A stretch of 9,170 nucleotides of DNA from Chthoniobacter sp. (GTDB lineage: Bacteria > Verrucomicrobiota > Verrucomicrobiia > Chthoniobacterales > Chthoniobacteraceae): contig JANXSB010000016.1 of NCBI GenBank assembly GCA_025352865.1, positions 1-9,170 of the forward strand. The letters run 5' to 3'. Position 1 is the first letter of the stretch. Every line of letters starts with the position of its first letter. Of this stretch, positions 1-7,023 are shown piece after piece. The notes beneath the pieces were generated by a model. The model did not search any database and had not been told where the DNA came from. It saw nothing but the letters and a program-made list of their open reading frames with translations. The translations under genes were made by a program, and so were the position numbers.

Positions 1-2092
1 CCGCCGCGCGCCCGCGCACGATCGTGAGCGAGAGCTCGCGCTCGCGCCTCGCCTCCTCGCCGGCCAGCGCAGGCAGCAGCGCGAGGCCCTGCTCCGCCTG
101 CGTGATCGCCTCGGCGCTCGCCGAGCGATACTCGGATCGCATGGCTGCCTGGAGCCACAGCTCGATCGCTTCGACGTGCCGCCCGGCCTCCGTGTAGTGG
201 CGGGCCACCAGCTCGGGCTGCTGCCGGAGCATCTCGGGAAAACTCGCCGCGAGCATCTCGGCGATGCGCTCATGGTAGTCCTGCCGCTTGCGCTTGAGCA
301 GCGACTGGTAGGCTTCGGCCTGGATGAGCGCGTGGCGAAAAGTGAACGTCGCATCCGGCGGCGTGCCCTCGCGAGAGAGCAGGCCGGCCTCCACGAGGCG
401 GTCGAGCTTTTCGTCGAGAACGCCGTCCTCCGACGGACGCAGCAGGCGCAGCATCGAGTAGTGAAATTCCTGGCCGAGCACCGCGGCGATCTGGGCGAGA
501 TCGCGTAGCCCGGTGGCATCCAGACGCGCCATGAAAAGCTCGTGCAGCGTGTCGGGAATGGCCATCGGCGGAAGCGCGCCCCGCGTCTCGAAATGCGTCG
601 CCCGCTCCACGAGCAGGCCGGTTTCGATCACCATCTTCGTCATCTCCTCGATGAAAAGCGGCACGCCGTTCGCCTTGCTCACGATCTGCCGCAGAACCTC
701 CGCAGGCAGTTCCTTTCCGCCGCCCACCGCCTCGGCAAATTCCTCGACCTGCCGCGCGGGCAGACGTTCGAGCGCGATTCTTTCCGCCGGCATCCACGGT
801 GCGGAAAACTCCGGGCGCGCGGTGAGCACCACGAACACGCGGGCCAGCGGCGCGGCGGCGAAAAGATGCGCGAGCGCTTCGATCGTCGAGGGATCGACCC
901 AGTGCAGATCCTCCACCGCAAAAACGACCGGACGGCGCTCCGCGAGCGAACGAAGAAACTCCGGCAGCCAGCCGATGAAGCCCAGGCGGGCGGCGGACGG
1001 GGAAAGCGCGCGCGCCGCGGGCAGCGGCGATTCGTCGGGGCAGAAAACCGCGGCAAGCAGCGCCGTCGTTTCCGGCGGGAATTGCAGCGACGCGACGAAG
1101 CCCGCGATCTTCTCAAGCTGTTCCTCCGGCGTATCGGCGCGGCCGATTTCCATCCACTCGCGAAGGAGCTGGAGCAGCGGCTCAAACGCGCTGCTTTGCG
1201 CCGCCGCCGAACCGCGCGCCACCACGCTGAAGTGCGCCTGCCCGGACAGCGATCCCGTGAATTCGCGGAGCAGCCGCGACTTCCCGATCCCCGCCTCGCC
1301 GGTGACTGCCACACGCGGGCCGCCGCCCGCCTCCGCCTCGGTCCATCGGCTGCGGAGCCGCTCCAGCTCAGCATCGCGGCCGTAGAGCCGCGTCCCGTCG
1401 CGCGCGGCGATCCGCGCGGCCTTCATGTCCGCTTCGCCGGTCACCTGGTAAACCGGCAGCGGTTCGGCGAAGCCCTTGGGCTGTTGCCAGCCGAGCGATT
1501 CGCAGTCGAAGTGCATGCGCACCAGCTTCCACGTGTCGCTGCTGATCACCACCGTGCCGGGCAGCGCGAGCGACTGGAGCCGCGCGGCGAGATTCGGCGT
1601 TTTGCCCAAGACCGCGGTGGTTTCGCGTCCCTCGCCCGTGCCGAGTTCTCCGATCACGAGCCGGCCCGTGTGTAGCCCGATGCGGACTTGGAGCTGTGTG
1701 AAAAATTCCCGGTTCAGCCCCTCGATCGCCCGCTGAATTCCGAGGCCGCAGCGCACCGCCAGAATTGCCGAATCCTCGCGCGCCTTCGGGTAGCCGAAAT
1801 ACACCAGCATCCCATCGCCGAGATACTGGCCCACGAAACCCGAAAAGCGCCGCACCACCGAACTCGCCGCATCGAGATAGCGGCAGAGCACCTCGCGGTA
1901 TTCCTCCGGATCGAGCGTGAACGAGAGCGCGACCGAGCCGACGAGGTCGCAAAACATCACCGTCAGATGCCGCAGCTCGGCCTGGTCCTCGCGCTTCGCC
2001 ACCTCGGCTTGATGGGTTTCGAGCAACGCACCGCATTGCCCGCAAAACCGATGGCCGGCGGGAATCCGAAAAAAACAGTGGGGACAATCCAT
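1..2092 (-). CDS. Zinc-ribbon / class III nucleotide cyclase / AAA ATPase multidomain protein (3' end beyond window)
   Basis: About 697 residues are visible with no stop before the left edge. The ATG at 2092 is supported by a zinc ribbon that begins at once, with Cys3, Cys6, Cys17 and Cys20 in the pattern CPHC...CGQC. A class III cyclase domain follows (about 40-220). Its metal-binding aspartates are Asp49 (VMFCDLVGS) and Asp93 (YLGDGMLVYFGYP), and PNLAARLQ supplies the transition-state Asn167 and Arg171. An ATPase module then starts near 235, with Walker A GEAGIGKS (265-272) and Walker B VVFAVEDLHW (Asp395). The segment from about 600 onward is helical and looks like the start of the TPR-rich C-terminus usual in this family, whose members often exceed 1000 residues. 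Inferred role: a cytoplasmic signalling protein that may make a cyclic nucleotide. It lies 63 bases after nth and may be cotranscribed. The family call is secure; the substrate and signal are unknown. Confidence 0.9.
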   Translation of the reverse strand, partial: MDCPHCFFRIPAGHRFCGQCGALLETHQAEVAKREDQAELRHLTVMFCDLVGSVALSFTLDPEEYREVLCRYLDAASSVVRRFSGFVGQYLGDGMLVYFGYPKAREDSAILAVRCGLGIQRAIEGLNREFFTQLQVRIGLHTGRLVIGELGTGEGRETTAVLGKTPNLAARLQSLALPGTVVISSDTWKLVRMHFDCESLGWQQPKGFAEPLPVYQVTGEADMKAARIAARDGTRLYGRDAELERLRSRWTEAEAGGGPRVAVTGEAGIGKSRLLREFTGSLSGQAHFSVVARGSAAAQSSAFEPLLQLLREWMEIGRADTPEEQLEKIAGFVASLQFPPETTALLAAVFCPDESPLPAARALSPSAARLGFIGWLPEFLRSLAERRPVVFAVEDLHWVDPSTIEALAHLFAAAPLARVFVVLTARPEFSAPWMPAERIALERLPARQVEEFAEAVGGGKELPAEVLRQIVSKANGVPLFIEEMTKMVIETGLLVERATHFETRGALPPMAIPDTLHELFMARLDATGLRDLAQIAAVLGQEFHYSMLRLLRPSEDGVLDEKLDRLVEAGLLSREGTPPDATFTFRHALIQAEAYQSLLKRKRQDYHERIAEMLAASFPEMLRQQPELVARHYTEAGRHVEAIELWLQAAMRSEYRSASAEAITQAEQGLALLPALAGEEARRERELSLTIVRGRAA

Positions 2093-2155
2093 GCGTGATC
2101 AGAGCCCGTGTAGTTCCCGCCTGGCGCAAACACAACGGCCAACTCCGCGGTCGCG

Positions 2156-2797
2156 CTATTTGCCGGTCTTGTCTGCGCTCGGGCAGAGGGCGCGGAGTTC
2201 GCAGGTGGCGCAGTCGGGGTTGCGCGCCGTGCAGCGGCGGCGGCCGTGCCAGATGAGCCAGTGGCTGAAGAGCGTCCACTGCGCGCGGGGGACGAGCTTG
2301 ATGAGGTCCCGCTCGATCTTTTCGGGCGTGGTTTGTTTCGTCAGGCCGAGGCGGCGGGTGAGGCGCTGGACGTGGGTGTCCACGACGACGCCGACGTTGA
2401 GACCGAACGCATTGCCGAGGACGACGTTCGCCGTTTTCCGCCCGACTCCGGCGAGCGCGGTGAGCGCGTCCATGGTGCGCGGGACTTCGCCGCCGTGCCG
2501 CTCCACGAGGGCGGCGCAGCAGGCGCGGATGTTCTTTGCTTTCGCGCGGAAAAAACCGGCGGACTGGATCAGTTCCTCAAGCTGCTCCGCGGGCAGCGCT
2601 ACGAAATCGGCAGCGGTGCGGCAGGTGCGGAAGAGCGCGGGCGTGACGAGGTTCACGCGCTTGTCGGTGCACTGCGCGGAGAGGATGGTGGCGATGAGGA
2701 GCTGGAGCGGAGTGGTGTAAGCCAGCTCGCAGTGCGCGTGCGGGTAGGTGCGCGCGAGGGCGGCGATGACGGCGGCGGCGCGCTCGGGCCGGGTCAC
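2156..2797 (-). CDS. nth: Endonuclease III (DNA N-glycosylase/AP lyase)
   Basis: A 213-residue protein, matching the usual Nth length of about 211. It removes oxidised pyrimidines from DNA and cleaves the abasic site by beta-elimination in base excision repair. The helix-hairpin-helix reads LAGVGRKTANVVLG (115-128), with catalytic Lys121, and VDTHVQRL supplies catalytic Asp140. A [4Fe-4S] cluster motif ends the protein: Cys189-x6-Cys196-x2-Cys199-x5-Cys205. The N-terminal core LLIATILSAQCTDKRVN (33-49) is also typical. The reading frame stays open further upstream, to an ATG at 2992, but that stretch is antisense-frame overlap with the lipoprotein gene. I chose GTG at 2797 because it gives the family length and overlaps the upstream stop as GTGA, an arrangement typical of translational coupling. 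The purine run GAAGAAAAA before it may help ribosome binding. The stop is TAG at 2156-2158. Confidence 0.95.
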   Translation of the reverse strand: MTRPERAAAVIAALARTYPHAHCELAYTTPLQLLIATILSAQCTDKRVNLVTPALFRTCRTAADFVALPAEQLEELIQSAGFFRAKAKNIRACCAALVERHGGEVPRTMDALTALAGVGRKTANVVLGNAFGLNVGVVVDTHVQRLTRRLGLTKQTTPEKIERDLIKLVPRAQWTLFSHWLIWHGRRRCTARNPDCATCELRALCPSADKTGK

Positions 2798-3051
2798 TTT
2801 TTCTTCGGCGCGGGCGTGGCGGTGAGGGGACCGAGCTGCTGGAGTTTTTCCTTCGCCTTCGGCGCAAATTCGGAGTCGGGATATTTGTCCGCGAGATCCT
2901 TGTAGGCCTTGATCGCCACCTGTTTTTGCTTCACGCGGAATTCCTTTTTCTTCTCCGCCTGGTGTTCGGCCTGCGTCATTTCCTTTTTGCACGCCGTCCC
3001 GCCGAGGCAGAGCGCGGCGGCGAGCAGGAGCAGGGCGGTTCGTTTGAGCAT
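2794..3051 (-). CDS. Small TPR-motif lipoprotein
   Basis: An 85-residue protein with an N-terminal lipoprotein-type signal: MLKR, a hydrophobic stretch (residues 6-16) and a candidate lipid-attachment Cys21 in GGTAC, followed by charged KKE. Gly rather than Leu at -3 makes the lipobox imperfect. The mature part is highly charged (many Lys/Glu) and holds one helix-turn-helix unit, AIKAYKDLADKYPDSEFA, then KAKEKLQQL. This is the second half of a TPR_6/BamD-type repeat, as in the large protein upstream. The tail TATPAPKKK is Pro/Lys-rich. The gene starts 18 bases after the stop of the TPR gene, and its TGA overlaps the GTG of nth, so the three look like one transcriptional unit. No Shine-Dalgarno sequence is visible; the leader is TTTTTCCCC. 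Likely periplasmic and membrane-anchored. Function is not known; an accessory role to the neighbouring TPR protein is inference. Confidence 0.82.
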   Translation of the reverse strand: MLKRTALLLLAAALCLGGTACKKEMTQAEHQAEKKKEFRVKQKQVAIKAYKDLADKYPDSEFAPKAKEKLQQLGPLTATPAPKKK

Positions 3052-3069
3052 GGGGAAAAAGTGCGCGGT

Positions 3070-6000
3070 TTATTTCTTCGTGGGCGTGGCCTTGGGTTTG
3101 ACGGGCGCCTTGGGCACGACAGGCGGTGGCGTGGGCATGGGCAGCTCGCCGCTGGCCTGGCGTTCGAGGAGCTGCGCGCCGCGCCAGAGTCCCTCGGCGG
3201 CGGCGGGTTTGATCGCGCCGTAATAGACGGAGATCTTCACGTAGTTGTCGATCGCCTCGGCGAAGCGCCGGTTGTCCTCGTGAATCCGCCCGAGGAGGAG
3301 CATGGATTTCGCCCGCAGTTCGGCGGAGGCCTTCTGCGCCTTGATGACTTCGAGGAGCCGCTTCATGGCGTCGTCGTCCTGCTTTTTGTCATGCAGGTCG
3401 AGCGCGAGGCCGTAGTTGACCTCGAGCATTTTCGGCGACCACGAGTAGAGCTTTTCCAGCTCGGCAAATTTCGCGCCGCCGCCGGCCTTGTCGCCTTTCT
3501 CCTGCATGGCCTTGCCCTCGCCCGCGAGGGCGATGGCCTGCGCCTCCTGCACATCGCGCGTCCCGCCGCCGGACGCCGGCAGCGGATAGTCTTTCGCGAG
3601 CTTTTGATAGACCGCGATGGCTTCGTCGTATTTTTTCCCGTCGATGAGCGCGAGGCCGTAGAGGTCGAGATCCTCGGGCGCGAATTTGAGTTCCGGCTTG
3701 TAGGCGGTGCCCATCTGCTGCACGGCCTTGGCCTTGTCTTTCTCGAAGGTGAAAGCGGCGAGCGTGAAGATGATCTTCGCCTTGGTGCCGGGGTTGGCGG
3801 CGAACTTGGCGGCGAGGTTCTCGAAGTATTTTCCCACGTCAGCCTCGGTCTTGAGCTTCACCGCCTGCTGGAGCCGCTGCACTTCCAGCAGGTTTTTCAG
3901 CGCGAGCGCGACCTCCGGGCTGTCGGGAAAATCCGCGAGCACGCGCTCGGCGGCGGCGGTGCTTTTCTCCACGCCCTTGCGCCACTCGGCGCGCTTCGCC
4001 TCCTCGATCGCGAGATACGGCCCCTGCGCGTCGGTGTAGGCTTTCCACAGCGTGCTGAGCTTGAGCAGCGCGGAGGCGGTGGCCGGGTCTTTCGGGCGCT
4101 TGCCCACGAATTCCTCGTAGGTCGCGATGGCCTCCGCGCCTTTGCTCTGGCTGGTGTGGATCTGCGCCACGAAATCGTAGGCGAGGTAGAGCTTGTCGCT
4201 GTCGGGGTAGCCCTTGATGAAGTCCCGCATGACCGCCATGCAGTCGTCGAACTTCTGGCTGCCGTTGAGGATTTTTGCGCGCTCGAAATAGGCGTAGGGC
4301 GCGGGCGGGCTCTTCGGAAATTTTGCCGCGAGGTCTTTGAAGGTGGCGAGCGCCGCGTCCTTCTGGCCGGTGGCATTCTGCGCGCCGCCGAGGGTGAAAA
4401 AGGCCGAGGGCAGGAGCTGGCTCTGCGGAAATTTCGTGATGAATGCCTGCATCTCGCCGACCGCCGCCTTTGCATCCGTGCTGGCGAGGAGCTGGCCGAC
4501 CTGAAAGTGCGACTGCTCGGCCTGCTGCGTGCCGGGGTAGGTCTCGCGCACTTTTTTGTATGCGGCGATCGCCTCCGCCGCCTTTCCCGTCTCCGCGAAA
4601 ACGGACGCGCGGTAAAACTCGGCGGCGACTGCGAGCTCCTTTGCCGGATTTTTTGCCAGCGTGTCGTTCAGCACCTTCATCGCTTCGTCGTAGCGCTTCA
4701 GATCGATCATCGCCTTCGCCTGATACAGCACCGCGGTCTCGGCCACCTTCGTATTGGGATAAAGCTGGACGGCTTCCGCGAAAAACTTCGTCGCCTTGTC
4801 GGGATTCTTCAGCTTCGGATCGTCGCTCAGGTACATGCCGCCCATGAGCAGCGGGAGATACTGCCCCAGCGGGTCGCCTTTGTACGCGGCCTGAAAGGCG
4901 TTGTATTTCTCCTCCGCCTTCGCCGCGAGAAACTGCGCCGCATAGCTCCGCGTGATGTAATAAAGGACGAGCTTTTTCTGCTCCGGCTCCGTCGCCAGCC
5001 CCATCCGCTCGATGAAGCTCAGCAGCAGGCGCGTTTCGTCATTTTTGCCGAGCTGGGAAAAAATCTGCCCGCACTTGATCTTCGCCGTCACCGTGTCGTC
5101 GCCGCGGTCTTTGAATTGCGCGAGCTTTTCCTCCTCCTTCTCGATCACGCGCTTGAGGCTTTTGTAGAGCGCCTGATTCGCCGCGGAGTCCACGCGCTGC
5201 TTTTTGTAGGCGTCCACTCGCTGCTGCTGCACGGCGATGACGTAATCCTTCGTCTGCACCGAGCGGTAGGCGTCGAGCGCGCGGTTCATCACCGCCACCT
5301 GTTTTTCCTTTTCCGCAATGTATCCACCGCGCGCGAGGAGCAGCTCGCCGACCTGGAACTGCGCGTCATTGGCCAGCGCGAGGTTCTGCCGCTTCGTGAT
5401 GATGTTGCGCAGGAATTTCTCCGCCTCATCGTACTGCGCGTCGGCCGCCTTGTTTTCGCCGGTCGCTGCCTGCATCGCCACGTTGGCCATCGTGCCGATG
5501 GTCAGCGCGAGGAGATACTGTGTGTCCTGCACCGTGGGGCTCGCTGCGAATTTCTGCATGTTCCCCCGCAACACCGCCGCCGCCGCGTCGTATTTCGCGA
5601 GCTGGTACAGAGCGAGCGCCTTGCTGTAGTTCGAGGATTCGACCTCCTCGCTGGCCGGGAATTTCGCGAGAAAAACGTCGAACTGCTTCACCGCCTCCTC
5701 CAGCGCCGCATTCCGGTTCGCATCGTTCGCCGCCAGCTTGCCCGCCTTGGTGGCGAGGACCTGCGGCGTCAGGCTGAGCGCGAGTTCGGCGAGTTCCGGC
5801 GCCGCCTTTTTGTCGTCGAGCACCTTTTTGAAAGCCGCCACCGCCGCATCGTAATTGCCACCGTTGTAGTGCGCGTAACCCGCGCGGAAATTCGCCTCCG
5901 GCACCAGCGCCGAAGCGGGGAATTGCTTCACCAGCGCCTCATAGTTCGCCGCCGCCTCGGCATGCTTGCCTTCGCCGGAAAGCTGCTCGCCCTTCTGCAT

Positions 6001-6117
6001 CATCTGCGCGTCGAGTGTCGCCGCCGCCGGAGCCTGCGCCTGGGCGGACGCGCCAGCCAGCATCGCGCCAGCGGAGCAGACGAGGGCGGCGATGGGAAAG
6101 CGGCGGTCGGAGAGCAT
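3070..6117 (-). CDS. Large exported tetratricopeptide-repeat protein
   Basis: The ATG at 6117 gives 1015 residues and puts a standard signal peptide at the N-terminus: MLSDRR, a hydrophobic core (about 8-22) and a likely cleavage after ASA (residue 25) or after AQA (residue 29). An ATG 33 codons upstream (6216) would bury the signal behind a basic segment and lies inside the heptamer repeat, so I rejected it. The mature protein is almost all helical TPR-like units whose second helix ends in a recurring (K/D)(F/Y)PxS motif, e.g. KQFPAS (64-69), GYPDS (636-640) and DFPDS (729-733). This is the TPR_6/YbgF/BamD style. Two cysteines are seen in the mature part and no transmembrane segment after the signal. 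The last 24 residues are Pro/Lys-rich, ending KATPTKK. Probably a periplasmic or outer-membrane-associated scaffold; no enzymatic motif was found. First gene of the likely TPR-lipoprotein-nth unit. Confidence 0.9.
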   Translation of the reverse strand: MLSDRRFPIAALVCSAGAMLAGASAQAQAPAAATLDAQMMQKGEQLSGEGKHAEAAANYEALVKQFPASALVPEANFRAGYAHYNGGNYDAAVAAFKKVLDDKKAAPELAELALSLTPQVLATKAGKLAANDANRNAALEEAVKQFDVFLAKFPASEEVESSNYSKALALYQLAKYDAAAAVLRGNMQKFAASPTVQDTQYLLALTIGTMANVAMQAATGENKAADAQYDEAEKFLRNIITKRQNLALANDAQFQVGELLLARGGYIAEKEKQVAVMNRALDAYRSVQTKDYVIAVQQQRVDAYKKQRVDSAANQALYKSLKRVIEKEEEKLAQFKDRGDDTVTAKIKCGQIFSQLGKNDETRLLLSFIERMGLATEPEQKKLVLYYITRSYAAQFLAAKAEEKYNAFQAAYKGDPLGQYLPLLMGGMYLSDDPKLKNPDKATKFFAEAVQLYPNTKVAETAVLYQAKAMIDLKRYDEAMKVLNDTLAKNPAKELAVAAEFYRASVFAETGKAAEAIAAYKKVRETYPGTQQAEQSHFQVGQLLASTDAKAAVGEMQAFITKFPQSQLLPSAFFTLGGAQNATGQKDAALATFKDLAAKFPKSPPAPYAYFERAKILNGSQKFDDCMAVMRDFIKGYPDSDKLYLAYDFVAQIHTSQSKGAEAIATYEEFVGKRPKDPATASALLKLSTLWKAYTDAQGPYLAIEEAKRAEWRKGVEKSTAAAERVLADFPDSPEVALALKNLLEVQRLQQAVKLKTEADVGKYFENLAAKFAANPGTKAKIIFTLAAFTFEKDKAKAVQQMGTAYKPELKFAPEDLDLYGLALIDGKKYDEAIAVYQKLAKDYPLPASGGGTRDVQEAQAIALAGEGKAMQEKGDKAGGGAKFAELEKLYSWSPKMLEVNYGLALDLHDKKQDDDAMKRLLEVIKAQKASAELRAKSMLLLGRIHEDNRRFAEAIDNYVKISVYYGAIKPAAAEGLWRGAQLLERQASGELPMPTPPPVVPKAPVKPKATPTKK

Positions 6118-6144
6118 GGGGAGTTTTTTGCGCGAAGGTGCGGG

Positions 6145-6173
6145 AACATAGCGAGCCGGTTTTTCCCTGACCA
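6145..6173 (-). promoter_or_regulatory. Possible sigma70-type promoter for the TPR gene
   Basis: Read on the minus strand, TGGTCA (6173-6168) and TATGTT (6150-6145) are separated by exactly 17 bases. Each matches the sigma70 consensus at 4 of 6 positions. The -10 element ends 27 bases before the preferred ATG at 6117, leaving room for a short 5' leader. If real, transcription would begin near 6138 and exclude the alternative upstream start at 6216. Matches of this quality occur by chance, so this is a candidate only. Confidence 0.3.
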
Positions 6174-6213
6174 CCCATTTTCTCTTTCCGCGAAAAAGAC
6201 GCGTCCAGTCCGC

Positions 6214-6248
6214 CATTCGTCATTTCCCATTCGTCATTCGTCATTCAG
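6214..6248. repeat. Five tandem heptamers (CATTCGT family)
   Basis: Perfect copies of CATTCGT lie at 6214, 6228 and 6235. Variants CATTTCC at 6221 and CATTCAG at 6242 keep the seven-base phase, giving 35 bases of repeat. The array lies in the divergent intergenic region, ends 13 bases before the nucleosidase ATG, and is AT-richer than its surroundings. It resembles the short tandemly repeated heptamers known from some bacterial genomes, notably filamentous cyanobacteria. Role unknown. Confidence 0.85.
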
Positions 6249-6261
6249 CGTTCCCCTCCGC

Positions 6262-6966
6262 ATGCTCGCCGTCACTTTCGCCCTCCCGCAGGAAAGCCAG
6301 GACTTCCGCCACGCCCTGCGCCACGCGACCGCGGTGGGTGCGGTGGCGCATCCGCTGCTGCTCGGGAACATCGGCCTCGAAGAAGTGCTCGTCGGTCACA
6401 CCGGCGTCGGCCCCGCGGCGGCGGCGGAAAGCATCGCCGCGCTGCTCGCCTGGCAGCGCCCGCGCATGCTCATCAGCACAGGCTTCGCGGGCGGGCTCGA
6501 CCCGCGCCTCGTGACCGGCGACCTGCTCATCGCCTCGAATTTTTCAGCGCCCGAGCTGCTCGCGAAAAGCCGCGCGCTCCTCGCCGGCGACCCGCGCGCC
6601 TTCTTCGGCGCGCTCACCAGCCAGCCGCACGCCGCCGAAACCGTCGCCGAAAAATCCGCGCTCGCTGCCAGTACCGGCGCGCTCGGCGTGGACATGGAAA
6701 CCGCGTCCGTCGCCGCCGCCTGCGCCCGCGCCGGCGTACCGCTGCTCGCCGTGCGAGCGATCAGCGATTCCGCGCTGGAGCCTTTGCCCGTGCCCTTCGC
6801 CGAGTGGTTTGACCTCGCGGCCCAGCGCCCTCGCGCGCTCGGCCTCGTGCGCTACCTTGCCCATCACCCCGCGCAGATCAGCCCCTTTGCCCGCTTCGTC
6901 CGCAGCCTCACTCCTGCCCGCCGCGCCTTCACCCGCTTTGTGTCCGCATTCGTCGCGGATTCGTAG
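6262..6966 (+). CDS. Nucleoside phosphorylase-family protein, MTA/SAH nucleosidase-like
   Basis: A 234-residue protein of the PNP_UDP_1 fold. Members cleave the N-glycosidic bond of purine nucleosides such as 5'-methylthioadenosine, S-adenosylhomocysteine or futalosine. Visible landmarks are ALPQESQDF with Glu11 near the N-terminus, matching the position of the catalytic-water glutamate of MTA/SAH nucleosidase; STGFAGGLDPRLVTGDLLIAS (split here as STGFAGGLD, 72-80, and TGDLLIAS, 85-92); GVDMETASVA with Glu146, the ribose-binding position; and RAISD with Asp169, the proton donor. The segment between residues 93 and 141 is shorter and less typical than in E. coli MtnN. Substrate is therefore open: MtnN-like, futalosine hydrolase (MqnB) and hopanoid-associated HpnG are all possible. 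The ATG at 6262 is the first start giving the correct N-terminus. The same frame is open far upstream, but only as antisense to the TPR gene. No Shine-Dalgarno sequence is seen (leader TTCCCCTCCGC). It is divergent from the TPR gene. Confidence 0.85.
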   Translation: MLAVTFALPQESQDFRHALRHATAVGAVAHPLLLGNIGLEEVLVGHTGVGPAAAAESIAALLAWQRPRMLISTGFAGGLDPRLVTGDLLIASNFSAPELLAKSRALLAGDPRAFFGALTSQPHAAETVAEKSALAASTGALGVDMETASVAAACARAGVPLLAVRAISDSALEPLPVPFAEWFDLAAQRPRALGLVRYLAHHPAQISPFARFVRSLTPARRAFTRFVSAFVADS

Positions 6967-7023
6967 CGCCCCGTATTCGGGCTTCCCACACGCGGGCATC
7001 GCGTGAATCTTCCCGGCCCTCTC

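Noticed and set aside
542..1675. A plus-strand open frame of 377 codons opposite the cyclase/ATPase gene.
   Set aside because: It lies wholly antisense to the ATPase and cyclase domains, whose Walker and cyclase motifs establish the real strand. The Arg/His-rich translation shows no domain.
2926..6261. An open plus-strand frame of about 1112 codons antisense to the TPR gene, continuing in frame into the nucleosidase.
   Set aside because: Its translation is Leu/Arg/His/Val-rich low-complexity sequence with no domain. It mirrors the Ala/Lys/Glu-rich TPR codons, where stop codons are rare on the opposite strand in GC-rich DNA. Only the part from the ATG at 6262 has family motifs.
6968..6982. 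A small inverted repeat (GCCC...GGGC) just after the nucleosidase stop, as a terminator.
   Set aside because: The stem is only four pairs and no T-run follows. It lies between two same-strand genes that may be cotranscribed.
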